A stretch of DNA of 39,595 nucleotides from an uncultured Bacilli bacterium (GTDB lineage Bacteria; Bacillota_I; Bacilli_A; RF39; UBA660): positions 1-39,595 of the forward strand of contig CAKOOV010000011.1 of NCBI GenBank assembly GCA_934098435.1, in the 5' to 3' direction. The notes under the pieces are model-generated. The model was not told the DNA's origin and searched no databases. It saw only the letters and a list, made by a program, of their open reading frames with translations. Below are positions 16,155-23,819 of this stretch, piece after piece. Every line of letters begins with the position of its first letter. Position 1 is the stretch's first letter. The translations under genes were made by a program, and so were the position numbers.

Positions 16155-16380
16155 TAAATCTAAAAAAACACCTATGTATGTAAGGACGATATATATCGCG
16201 GTACCACCTTACTTCACATAAGTGCTCTCTTTATTGATAACGGGTTATTCCCGGCTTTTCCTAACTATTTAGAAAAACACATCCAGAGTGATCTATATAG
16301 TAACTATCATACTAATTTCCACCAAACATTAGCTCTCTATAATTATTTTACTATATCGTCTCTTTCTTTTGTTTTAACAC
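16155..16380 (-). ncRNA. T-box leader of ileS
   Basis: On the minus strand the leader contains the conserved T-box AAGGTGGTACCGCG (16197-16210), whose TGGT can pair with the ACCA end of uncharged tRNA. A terminator stem pairs CACTTATGTGAAGTAAGG with CCTTACATACATAGGTG and ends in seven T residues. The likely specifier codon is ATC (Ile) at 16290-16292, in AGATCACT. Low charged tRNA-Ile would favour the antiterminator and allow ileS transcription. The downstream gene and the specifier agree. Confidence 0.93.
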
Positions 16381-16386
16381 ATAGAT

Positions 16387-16415
16387 ATTATATGCTATTT
16401 TTTTTTAGTTGTCAA
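16387..16415 (-). promoter_or_regulatory. ileS T-box promoter
   Basis: Consensus TTGACA (16410-16415), a 17-nt spacer and TATAAT (16387-16392). The -35 lies inside the last codons of the upstream transglutaminase-like gene. Confidence 0.8.
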
Positions 16416-17880
16416 CCTCTATTTTTCTTTTTTTTGTTTTTGCCTTTGGTACTTTTAAATATTCATAAAGACTATTTTCTAATTCTGAAGTAAAAATTGC
16501 AATGACTAGTTCTTCTTTCCAATTGGATAAATTCATTTTCTTTAATTTATTTCTTTGAATTCTTTGATATTTTTCTATTACGACTTCTATTATTTTTTCT
16601 ATATTTACTTCTTCTATTATTCCTTCTTGATATTCTGCTACTCTAGTATTATATAATATTTTTAGAAATTTTTCTTCTCTTAGATGTCTTGTGTCATATT
16701 TAGCTTTTATACTTGTATATATTTTTATGACATTATCTGTAAATCCATAAGCATATTCATCTGATATTAAAGATAAAAGTGAATCATCTATGAAGGCTAT
16801 GGCATCATTTATTATGTTATTTTGTCTCATTTCTTCAATATCCAACTTACTTCTACTTTCAAGATAATCACATGGTTCGATTGTTAATGCTTTATATAAT
16901 TCGTCTTTAGCGGTTTCGTTTGATACTGATAATGGTATGGCAAAATAATTATATCTGTTTATATATTCTTTATCTTCTTTATTCTTACGTCTATCCCAAG
17001 TTGGATCGAAAACATAGACACCATCAATATTATATTTTTCATCTTGAACATAGATGATACTTCTTTGATGTTTTGCTTCTTTGCTTATTAGTGGTGCTGC
17101 TTTTATATTTAAGCATTTTAAAATGGCATTAAATACATTAGAATAGCCTGCACATACAATACAATCACCAGTTAAAACTGCTGCTACATCTGAAGATCTA
17201 TAATAATTTGCCTCATCTAATTTATATAGTCTTTTCTTTAATATATCATAAGCATACATTATGTTCTCTATGGTTGATAGATTGGCTTTTTTTATTTTAT
17301 TAGCAATTTCACTTACTAAAGCAGATGTTTTATATAATTCACTTGCGGTAATTGAATTGTTATTTTCTTGATAATAAAAAGTTATATTAGCTTTGTCTAA
17401 TTCTTCTGTTGAATACTCTTCTAATATTTTTTTATAATTTTCTAATGATATTTTTGTGTTGTCTAATATTATTTTTTTGTTTAAGTATTTAGCTAAGGCT
17501 ATTGCACTTTTGATATTTTTTTCTTGATATGATATTATTACTTCTTGTGCTTTACTTAGATTATTTAAATATTTGTATCTTCTTTTATATGTATCTATTA
17601 TTCCATATACAAAAGAGAAATATGGAACGTTGTTTTCTACTAGAATATGGTTTATTTCTTTTGAACTTTTATCTGATATGACTATATCTGCTATAGCGTT
17701 TATAATATTATTATTTAGTTTTAATTGTGATACTACTAAATTATCTTTTAAAAGTTCTAATATAATGTTATTAATGTTATTATCTATTAAAATATTAAAA
17801 TCTTTGATTGGTATTACTGTTATATTGTCTGCTAGAAACCAAAAATCGTTTTCTTGGTTATCTGTTATTTTAAATGTCAT
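16405..17880 (-). CDS. Transglutaminase-like domain protein
   Basis: This 491-residue protein has a transglutaminase-like (papain-fold) core in its middle. The Cys lies in GDCIVCAGYSNVFNAILKCL, a His in KEAKHQRSIIYV and an Asp in DGVYVFDPTWD, in the usual Cys-His-Asp order. About 200 N-terminal residues and 180 C-terminal residues flank the core and are not recognised. No signal peptide is apparent, so it is probably intracellular, unlike many family members. Such folds include peptidases as well as crosslinkers, so the reaction cannot be fixed. The gene stands alone between ileS and the rluB-type gene. Confidence 0.7.
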   Translation of the reverse strand: MTFKITDNQENDFWFLADNITVIPIKDFNILIDNNINNIILELLKDNLVVSQLKLNNNIINAIADIVISDKSSKEINHILVENNVPYFSFVYGIIDTYKRRYKYLNNLSKAQEVIISYQEKNIKSAIALAKYLNKKIILDNTKISLENYKKILEEYSTEELDKANITFYYQENNNSITASELYKTSALVSEIANKIKKANLSTIENIMYAYDILKKRLYKLDEANYYRSSDVAAVLTGDCIVCAGYSNVFNAILKCLNIKAAPLISKEAKHQRSIIYVQDEKYNIDGVYVFDPTWDRRKNKEDKEYINRYNYFAIPLSVSNETAKDELYKALTIEPCDYLESRSKLDIEEMRQNNIINDAIAFIDDSLLSLISDEYAYGFTDNVIKIYTSIKAKYDTRHLREEKFLKILYNTRVAEYQEGIIEEVNIEKIIEVVIEKYQRIQRNKLKKMNLSNWKEELVIAIFTSELENSLYEYLKVPKAKTKKRKIEVDN

Positions 17881-17898
17881 AAAAATATCCCCCTGTAA

Positions 17899-18621
17899 TT
17901 ATTTTTTCTTACATAAACTATATAGTATTTTAACTTCTTTTACTGTAAGTGGTCGGTACTCACCTGGTAATAATCCTTTTAAATTAAGATTAGCATATTT
18001 TTCTCTTCTTAATTTTGTTACTTTATAACCTAATGATTCAAACATTTTCTTTATTTGATGATTTTTTCCTTCGTGAATAGTTATTTCTACTATTGACGTT
18101 GATTTCTTTTTGTCTACTGATTTAAGTTTAACTTTAGCTTTTTTAGTCTTAATACCATCTATAATAACACCATTTCTTAACTTTTGAACATCTTTAATTG
18201 TTACTTCACCATTTACTTTAACTATATATGTTTTATCTACTAATGAGTCTGGGCGCATAAGTAAATTTGCAAGGTTACCATCATTAGTTAAGATTAGTAT
18301 TCCTGATGTATCATAATCTAGTCTTCCTACTGGATATATTCTTGCTGTTGTATTTATTAGATCCACTACTGTTTTTCTTCCTTTTTCATCATTAGTGGTG
18401 GTTACAACTCCTTTTGGTTTGTTTAATAAATAATATTCATATGACTTGCTATTATCAAGTATGTTTCCTTCTACAGATATGATATCACCTTGTTTTACTG
18501 TTGTTCCAAGTTTAGTTACTACTTCGCCATTTACTTCTACTAATCCTTTGCTTATAAGTTCCTCAGCATGTCTTCTTGAGCAATAGCCAAGTGAAGATAT
18601 TTTCTTTTGTAATCTTTCCAT
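17899..18621 (-). CDS. rluB: rRNA pseudouridine synthase, RsuA/RluB family
   Basis: This 240-residue protein has an N-terminal S4 RNA-binding domain (MERLQKKISSLGYCSRRHAE). The catalytic motif is GRLDYDTSGILILTNDG with the nucleophilic Asp. KPKGVVTT and the C-terminal HEGKNHQIKKMFESLGY are also present. The family converts uridine to pseudouridine in 23S (RluB) or 16S (RsuA) rRNA. RluB is the best fit for Firmicutes. The ATG follows a weak GGGGTG-like site. Confidence 0.9.
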   Translation of the reverse strand: MERLQKKISSLGYCSRRHAEELISKGLVEVNGEVVTKLGTTVKQGDIISVEGNILDNSKSYEYYLLNKPKGVVTTTNDEKGRKTVVDLINTTARIYPVGRLDYDTSGILILTNDGNLANLLMRPDSLVDKTYIVKVNGEVTIKDVQKLRNGVIIDGIKTKKAKVKLKSVDKKKSTSIVEITIHEGKNHQIKKMFESLGYKVTKLRREKYANLNLKGLLPGEYRPLTVKEVKILYSLCKKK

Positions 18622-18719
18622 AATAATTCACCCCTTTTTTTAGGACAATCATATTATACTATAACTTTATAAATATTTCATCATTTTTTAACATTTTTTG
18701 TGTTTTTACATAAAATATA

Positions 18720-18748
18720 TTGAAATAATAGTTTATTTTTGATATAAT
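18720..18748 (+). promoter_or_regulatory. tRNA-Cys promoter
   Basis: TTGAAA (18720-18725), a 17-nt spacer and TATAAT (18743-18748), 12 nt upstream of the tRNA. Confidence 0.75.
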
Positions 18749-18760
18749 TTAGTTACTGAC

Positions 18761-18834
18761 GGACTCATAGCCAAGAGGTAAGGCACGGGACTGCAACTCC
18801 CTGAGCGTTGGTTCAAATCCGACTGGGTCCTCCA
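18761..18834 (+). tRNA. tRNA-Cys (GCA)
   Basis: A 74-nt cloverleaf. The acceptor GGACTCA/TGGGTCC has one G-U pair, discriminator T and an encoded CCA. The D-stem is GCC/GGC. The anticodon loop CTGCAAC gives anticodon GCA. The T-arm is GTTGG-TTCAAAT-CCGAC. The outermost anticodon-stem pair looks like a C-T mismatch. It is the only tRNA in the window and borders a patch of decayed genes. Confidence 0.95.
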
Positions 18835-18881
18835 TTGGAAAATCTGTTCGAGCTTTTATGTTTGAACTTAACATAGAAAAT

Positions 18882-18912
18882 ATCAATTTCTAAATGAAGT
18901 TGATTTTTTTTT
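18882..18912 (+). terminator. Terminator after tRNA-Cys
   Basis: A stem ATCAATTTC/GAAGTTGAT (one G-U) with a 5-nt loop, then a run of T residues to 18912. Confidence 0.75.
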
Positions 18913-18929
18913 GAGAAAAGACAGATTTT

Positions 18930-19237
18930 ATGATTAATATTATTACTAAACCATTAAAGTTTGAAGAAAAATTAAAAAGAAAATTGAGTTTATATGTGAT
19001 TTTTGTAATAATAAACCAAAGAGAATTAATGGAAATATAAGAAATATAGAACATAGTAATTTATCTTATATTGAACCACATAGAGTTATTATTAAAGGAA
19101 TAACTTTTCTAACGTTTAATTATTCTAAAACATTATATAAAAAATTTAAATAATTAAATAATGAAATGAATGAAGCTACTGAAGAATTTTATCAAACTAA
19201 AAAGAACAAAGAAAAAGACGCTGGCTTATCACTTTAA
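18930..19237 (+). pseudogene. Decayed gene downstream of tRNA-Cys
   Basis: An ATG at 18930 opens MINIITKPLKFEEKLKR. A +1 shift in the A-rich stretch near 18975-18990 moves the frame to KIEFICDFCNNKPKRI, followed by IEHSNLSYIEPHRVIIKG and YSKTLYKKFK. That frame hits a TAA at about 19151 but continues sensibly as LNNEMNEATEEFYQTKKNKE to a TAA at 19235. So one frameshift and one nonsense change (CAA to TAA would fit) break it. A Cys-x2-Cys pair is visible. Family unknown. It has its own terminator, suggesting a formerly real gene, perhaps of phage or island origin. Confidence 0.55.
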
Positions 19238-19250
19238 GCTATCGTCTTTT
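19214..19250. terminator. Bidirectional terminator
   Basis: The outer stem AAAGACG/CGTCTTT encloses an inner stem TGGCTTA/TAAGCTA. T-runs follow on both strands. It serves the decayed plus-strand gene and the minus-strand repeat-protein gene whose stop codon is at 19249. Confidence 0.8.
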
Positions 19251-20619
19251 AAAGTCCCATCGAAGAACTTTTTGTTTCATCTAAACTTCTATATAAAAAC
19301 TTTAAATAATTGATTGCATCTTCAATTTGTTCATCACATTGTGAAATAAATTTTTTATCTATAGTTCCATTAAAGTCGTATAAATCTGATTGAAGTTCAT
19401 TATATTTTCTCAAAAGATAAGCAACTTCTTCATCATCTTTTACACTGCTTTCCCTTAATTCAGCTAATGCTCTGTTTAATTTTGCATAGGTCTCCTTAAA
19501 ATATTCTAAATTATCAGCATTTACTTTTTTCTGTTTTTCTACAGTTTTTATATATTGCTGAGCTCTTTTTTTTCCATTTTGATTTATAATCCTATTAACC
19601 ATATTATTAAATTCCATTGCATAACCGCCAACATTAGCAGTAATATCCATAAATGTAGTTAAATTACTAAAATCTTCTGAAGTTTTACACTTTGATAGTA
19701 TTTCACAGAACTTTAACATTAAATTACTGATTTGTTCTTCTTTTCTTGTAATATCTGCTAAAGCCATGTATGTTAATAATGAACTGCAGTCAATATCTAT
19801 ACGCTCCATACCACCTTTAGGTCTATATCTAACCCCAAAATATGCACTTTCAATACCACCAGCTACTATTGATGAAACAGGCTTCTTTTTTTCTTCTTGT
19901 CTTGCTGCTAATTCTTTTTTAGCATATATAACACCACTTTTAGTAATTAATGTTGCGTTGTTGTTATAAAACTGAACTGCATAACCACCAATTTTTGATA
20001 CTTCACGAATAAATCTAGAAAGATTTCTTATTTCTTCTTCTGTTTTACATTCAGATAAAGCTTCTAAAAATTTCTCTTGCAAATTATTAATTTGTTCTTC
20101 TTTTCTTGTAATGTCGGCTAAAGCCATATATGTTAATAATGAACTACAATTTAAGTTTAATCCAAAGTTGCTTTTATCTTCACTTGGTCTATATTTAACA
20201 CCAAAATATGCGCTTTCAATACCGCCATCTATTCTTGATGAAACAGGTTTTTCTTTTTTTGCTTGTCTTGCTTCTAATTCTTTTTTAGCATATATAACAC
20301 CACTTTTAGTAATTAATGTTGCGTTGTTGTTATAAAACTGAACTGCATAACCACCAATTTTTGATACTTCACGAATAAATCTAGAAAGATTTCTTATTTC
20401 TTCTTCTGTTTTACATTCAGATAAAGCTTCTAAAAATTTCTCTTGCAAATTATTAATTTGTTCTTCTTTTCTTGTAATGTCGGCTAAAGCCATATATGTT
20501 AATAATGAACTACAATTTAAGTTTAATCCAAAGTTGCTTTTATCTTCGCTTGGTCTATATTTAACACCAAAATATGCACTTTCAATACCACCTTCAATTT
20601 TTCTTGAAACTTGATTCAT
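19249..20619 (-). CDS. Unknown protein with three ~120-residue tandem repeats
   Basis: This 456-residue protein of no family I know has three copies of a unit that begins GGIESAYFGVKYRP. The unit continues CSSLLTYMALADITRKEEQI and SECKTEEEIRNLSRFIREVS, with IGGYAVQFYNN further on. Copies 1 and 2 are almost identical in protein and DNA (period 366 nt). Copy 3 is diverged and 6 nt shorter in spacing. The last 100 residues are helical with coiled-coil character (YAKLNRALAELRESSVKDDE). No signal peptide or membrane segment. The ATG at 20619 follows GGGAGGTG; an upstream in-frame extension is not supported. It lies between two decayed plus-strand genes beside tRNA-Cys. Confidence 0.8.
   Translation of the reverse strand: MNQVSRKIEGGIESAYFGVKYRPSEDKSNFGLNLNCSSLLTYMALADITRKEEQINNLQEKFLEALSECKTEEEIRNLSRFIREVSKIGGYAVQFYNNNATLITKSGVIYAKKELEARQAKKEKPVSSRIDGGIESAYFGVKYRPSEDKSNFGLNLNCSSLLTYMALADITRKEEQINNLQEKFLEALSECKTEEEIRNLSRFIREVSKIGGYAVQFYNNNATLITKSGVIYAKKELAARQEEKKKPVSSIVAGGIESAYFGVRYRPKGGMERIDIDCSSLLTYMALADITRKEEQISNLMLKFCEILSKCKTSEDFSNLTTFMDITANVGGYAMEFNNMVNRIINQNGKKRAQQYIKTVEKQKKVNADNLEYFKETYAKLNRALAELRESSVKDDEEVAYLLRKYNELQSDLYDFNGTIDKKFISQCDEQIEDAINYLKFLYRSLDETKSSSMGL
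19921..20586. repeat. Near-identical 366-bp tandem duplication inside the repeat-protein gene
   Basis: About 300 bases from 19921 match those from 20287 with only two or three differences, all near the far end. The third, older copy lies to the left (19560-19870). Such high identity in an AT-rich genome implies a recent duplication or gene conversion. Confidence 0.85.
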
Positions 20620-20644
20620 TTTTTCACCTCCCTCTATATTAATA

Positions 20645-20673
20645 ATTATAACACATCTTTCAATAACTTTTAA
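20645..20673 (-). promoter_or_regulatory. Promoter of the repeat-protein gene
   Basis: TTAAAA (20668-20673), a 17-nt spacer and TATAAT (20645-20650) on the minus strand, about 25 nt before the start codon. Confidence 0.5.
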
Positions 20674-20687
20674 CGGCAATTTGATAA

Positions 20688-20818
20688 AACAACAAAATTC
20701 TATTGGAAATAATTAAATTTTGCGGTAAGATGTATATAGAAATTGATGCTGATATGTATTGATTCCTAATTATGATGGAAAAGTTGTAAATAATTTTAAC
20801 CAATCGCTTCAATATTAA
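20688..20818 (+). pseudogene. Decayed C-terminal gene fragment
   Basis: On the plus strand one frame reads ILLEIIKFCGKMYIEIDADM and stops at TGA. A one-base shift continues it as LIPNYDGKVVNNFNQSLQY to a TAA at 20816. A plus-strand hairpin terminator follows at 20823. This looks like the end of a broken gene whose 5' part has been lost. Family unknown. The evidence is only the coding-like composition and the terminator. Confidence 0.4.
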
Positions 20819-20822
20819 ATTA

Positions 20823-20850
20823 AATCGAACTAATGATAGTTCGATTTTTA
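20823..20850. terminator. Terminator, probably bidirectional
   Basis: A perfect 10-bp stem AATCGAACTA/TAGTTCGATT with a 4-nt loop. The plus strand has the better T-run (TTTATTTAT). On minus it follows the stop of the C39-like peptidase gene. Confidence 0.75.
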
Positions 20851-20855
20851 TTTAT

Positions 20856-21728
20856 CTATAATGTGGTAAATGACCATGAACTTTTTATTTGATATTCAAG
20901 TGTTTCATAATCCCACAATTTATTACTACGTTCTTTACTATTTGGATCGTTTACTGTTATTTTTCCATCTTTAATACCTGTTAGTAAAATGAAATGGCCA
21001 ACGGTAGTGAAATCTCCTGGTCGCATGCTGCATACTATTGGATGTCCTTTTTCTAATTCTGAAAAAATATTTTCTTTGCTAAGTTCTATATTGGTGCCTA
21101 CTACTCCAAAGTTTTTTACGCCTTCAGTCATGAGACTCCAGCTTGTCCCCCACTCGCTTTGATAATAACCATTTTCACTAGAATATTCGGCTATGGTATA
21201 TGGCGTGATGTCGTTTCTTCCTGTTAGTCCCGCTACTACCATAGATAATACTGTCGGACCACATCCATTTATTGCTAGAACGTTATCACCATATATACCA
21301 TAACCCCAATTTTTATCATATTGTAATAACAAAGGGAATTTGCCTTTTTGAACTTTACCGATATTATCTTTATATACATTTCCTTTTTTTTCGGGATAAT
21401 CAAGCATATAACTAGTCATATCACTATTTCTTGTTAACATTTGTAATAGTATTTCTGGATATTCTTTATAATTATCTATTATTTTATTAATTCTTTTATC
21501 TTTAGTGCTTAGATATTCTAATTTACCTAAAGTATCTAAACTATCATAATCTACTTCTTCTTTTTCTTCTTTATTGTCTTCTTTTGTTTCTTTAGTATCA
21601 ATATCTGAAGTAATATTATCAGTATCTTTAGTAGTATTGTTTATATATATTAGTACTGGGATAATTATACATAGTAACAGTAATATTTTTATATATTTTT
21701 TTATTTTTCTTTTCTTCTTTTTTGTCAT
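20856..21728 (-). CDS. Secreted or anchored C39-like cysteine peptidase
   Basis: This 290-residue protein has a basic N-terminus and one membrane segment (about 10-29), then an acidic linker. The C-terminal C39-like (papain-fold) domain starts LLQYDKNWGYGIYGDNVLAI. It has the catalytic Cys in NGCGPTVLSMVV, the His in VGHFILLTG and the polar third residue in VNDPNSKE. The active site lies outside the membrane. Stand-alone C39-like proteins lack the transporter of bacteriocin-processing C39 enzymes, and their substrates are mostly unknown. ATG after GGTGAAGTA. Confidence 0.85.
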   Translation of the reverse strand: MTKKKKRKIKKYIKILLLLCIIIPVLIYINNTTKDTDNITSDIDTKETKEDNKEEKEEVDYDSLDTLGKLEYLSTKDKRINKIIDNYKEYPEILLQMLTRNSDMTSYMLDYPEKKGNVYKDNIGKVQKGKFPLLLQYDKNWGYGIYGDNVLAINGCGPTVLSMVVAGLTGRNDITPYTIAEYSSENGYYQSEWGTSWSLMTEGVKNFGVVGTNIELSKENIFSELEKGHPIVCSMRPGDFTTVGHFILLTGIKDGKITVNDPNSKERSNKLWDYETLEYQIKSSWSFTTL

Positions 21729-21780
21729 TACTTCACCACTCTTTATTTATTACTACTTTATTATACAACTTTTTTGGTAT

Positions 21781-21810
21781 TAATAAAAGAGGGATTATAT
21801 ATTTCCCTCT
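21781..21810 (-). terminator. Terminator after the glycosyltransferase gene
   Basis: A stem AGAGGGA/TCCCTCT (21788-21810) followed by TTTTATTA on the minus strand. It overlaps the stop region. Confidence 0.75.
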
Positions 21811-22871
21811 ATTATTCTTTTATTTTGTTGTAATCTATTATCGTTTGGATTCATTTTAATGGCTTTATTTATATAATATAAGCTTTCTTGATACTTTCCT
21901 ATGTTGTAAAGACTTATTGATAATAAATCATAGATTGTATTATCCCAACTAAAAGCTTCGTTTATATATGTTTTTTCATGAGTAGTTATTTTTAATGCTC
22001 TTAGTAGATAGGATTCTACTTCTTTCCAATTTTGCTTTTCGTATTCTAGTATTGCTATTTCTACGTAAGCATCTCTTAAATATGGCGCTTCTTCAATAGC
22101 TTTATTTAACCACATGCGCGCTTCTTCTATTCTATTTAAATTTTTATATGCTCTTGCTATATATCTCATAGAGGCTGCTCGTTCATCTTTCCATATGGCA
22201 CTAGGTAGTGATAAGTGTTTTATTAGAGTATCTATACATTTATTCCATTCTTGATGGTACATATATTCTCTTCCTAGATAATGCATATTACGATCATTAT
22301 TTGGATTTTCTTTTACTGATAATTCTAATAATGGTAGATAACTGCTTCTTGATTTTTTTATATCTGGATAGTGATTTAATGTTATATCATCTATTGTAAG
22401 TATAGTTTCAGTACCATCATATGATAATACTTCGTGAACGGGATAAATCCATTTATACCCTTTTCTTTTATGTATTTTATCGGTATAAAAGTTTACTAAT
22501 GGTTTATTGTTTTTGTCTAAACTCCAATTATAATTGTATCTACATCTTGTAGTTATATTTTGCCAATGTTCTTCTAGTGACTTACGCCATCCTTTTTCTA
22601 ATATTTCATCTAAATCTGTACATACGCAAATGTCATAATCTTCTGGAATTAAGTCTAATGACTTGTTTCTAGCTACATCAAAACGCCACGGAACTATTTT
22701 CTTTTTATGAGTTATTACTCCTCTTTCTTTAAGTAATTTAACTGTATTATCTTCTGAACCGGTATCTAATACATATATAGCATCGGCTTCTTTCATAGAG
22801 TTATACCATCTATCTACAAATTTTTCTTCATTTTTACTAATGGCATATACACATACTTTATATTTATTCAT
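21795..22871 (-). CDS. Family 2 glycosyltransferase with TPR repeats
   Basis: This 358-residue protein starts MNKYKVCVYAISKNEEKFVD. The nucleotide-sugar site is VLDTGSEDNT (34-43) and the metal-binding motif is DLDE (86-89). About 160 C-terminal residues form TPR-like helical repeats, for example YNIGKYQESLYYINKAIKMN. GT2-TPR fusions of this kind often glycosylate proteins. Its ATG directly follows the stop codon of the collagen-like gene (no spacer), so coupled translation and glycosylation of that protein's Thr-rich parts is a reasonable inference, as for BclA of Bacillus anthracis. Confidence 0.88.
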   Translation of the reverse strand: MNKYKVCVYAISKNEEKFVDRWYNSMKEADAIYVLDTGSEDNTVKLLKERGVITHKKKIVPWRFDVARNKSLDLIPEDYDICVCTDLDEILEKGWRKSLEEHWQNITTRCRYNYNWSLDKNNKPLVNFYTDKIHKRKGYKWIYPVHEVLSYDGTETILTIDDITLNHYPDIKKSRSSYLPLLELSVKENPNNDRNMHYLGREYMYHQEWNKCIDTLIKHLSLPSAIWKDERAASMRYIARAYKNLNRIEEARMWLNKAIEEAPYLRDAYVEIAILEYEKQNWKEVESYLLRALKITTHEKTYINEAFSWDNTIYDLLSISLYNIGKYQESLYYINKAIKMNPNDNRLQQNKRIIEGNI

Positions 22872-23753
22872 TTATAATCCTTGTCTTCCTAAATATTCTA
22901 TTACCATTGTTACTAGTGGATTACTAAAATAAGAAATAGAGGCTATATTCTTTATATCCGGTGTATTTAGATATATTGTTTCTTTACTTAGATTTACTAA
23001 TTCATACTTGTCATTTGGATTTGGTACTGATATTATTCCTTGTGCTACTAGTTCTACTGCTTCGCCATTAAATACCCACTGGCCAACGCCGACATAAACG
23101 TCATCAGTATTTGTTAATCTAAATCCTACTGATACTATATCTTTGGTTGGATCAAAATCAGGAGTATTTACTTTGGGATATGCTGATATGGTAAAAAATA
23201 TTTTGTAATATCCTATTGTGCTAAAGCTTATTGTTTTATCTTCTTTATTTAGTTCTACTAGATTAGTGGCATCTAATTCTATTCTACCTAATGGTATTCT
23301 TTCGCCTGAAGCAACGCTAATTCCATCTTCTTTTGTATTATCATTATAAGTTACGATATATGAACTTTTTAATAGTGATGGTCCAGCGGGGCCGGTTGGG
23401 CCTCTAGGAATAATAAAATCAAGGGTGTGATTATTTTCTATTTGATTATCAATTACTTGGGCGTCTGTTCCTGCTTCTGCAGTAGTAGTATTTCTTATTT
23501 TTATTGTATCAGATATTCCTTGGGGACCGGTTGGGCCTATATTTCCTCTTGGAATATTAAAATTTAAAATAACGTTTTCTTTTGTTCCTGAATTTACAAC
23601 CTTGGCACTTGTTTCTGGTTCAGTAGTTGTTGTTGTTCCTATTGTAATAGTAGTTGGTCCTTGGGGGCCAGTTGGGCCGGTTGGACCTATTATTACAGGA
23701 GTGCAATTGCAAATATCTTTTAAGCATTTATTTTTATTTTGGGGGTTTAACAT
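22872..23753 (-). CDS. Collagen-like spore surface protein with two linker modules
   Basis: This 293-residue protein begins with a short Lys/Cys-rich head and CNCTPVIIGPTGPTGPQGP. Two copies of a ~35-residue Thr-rich module follow, ending FNIPRG (about 36-70) and FIIPRG (about 84-118). They alternate with brief Gly-X-Y runs. The C-terminal 165 residues look like a beta-rich trimerising domain. It has far fewer triplets than typical BclA. No signal peptide. A SigK-like promoter and AGGAGG site precede the ATG. It is the first gene of a two-gene unit with the glycosyltransferase. Confidence 0.8.
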   Translation of the reverse strand: MLNPQNKNKCLKDICNCTPVIIGPTGPTGPQGPTTITIGTTTTTEPETSAKVVNSGTKENVILNFNIPRGNIGPTGPQGISDTIKIRNTTTAEAGTDAQVIDNQIENNHTLDFIIPRGPTGPAGPSLLKSSYIVTYNDNTKEDGISVASGERIPLGRIELDATNLVELNKEDKTISFSTIGYYKIFFTISAYPKVNTPDFDPTKDIVSVGFRLTNTDDVYVGVGQWVFNGEAVELVAQGIISVPNPNDKYELVNLSKETIYLNTPDIKNIASISYFSNPLVTMVIEYLGRQGL

Positions 23754-23772
23754 TTTTATTCCTCCTTCATAA

Positions 23773-23800
23773 TAGAATATGAAAATGAGGTTATTTTTGT
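23773..23800 (-). promoter_or_regulatory. SigK-like promoter of the collagen-glycosyltransferase unit
   Basis: The minus strand reads AC (23799-23800), 17 nt, then CATATTCTA (23773-23781). This matches AC-N17-CATANNNTA, the late mother-cell SigK consensus, and lies about 20 nt before the start codon. No sigma-A promoter is seen. Because the consensus is short, a chance match in AT-rich DNA is possible. Confidence 0.5.
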
Positions 23801-23819
23801 TATTAAAATAGTTTAGCTT

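Noticed and set aside
19560..20590. CRISPR-like or other short-spacer repeat array
   Set aside because: The repeats are 360-366 bp coding units in one frame, not short repeats with unique spacers.
18834..20860. Attachment-site duplication of the tRNA-Cys 3' end that would define an integrated element
   Set aside because: I found no repeat of the tRNA 3' sequence downstream within the window, so island borders are not claimed.
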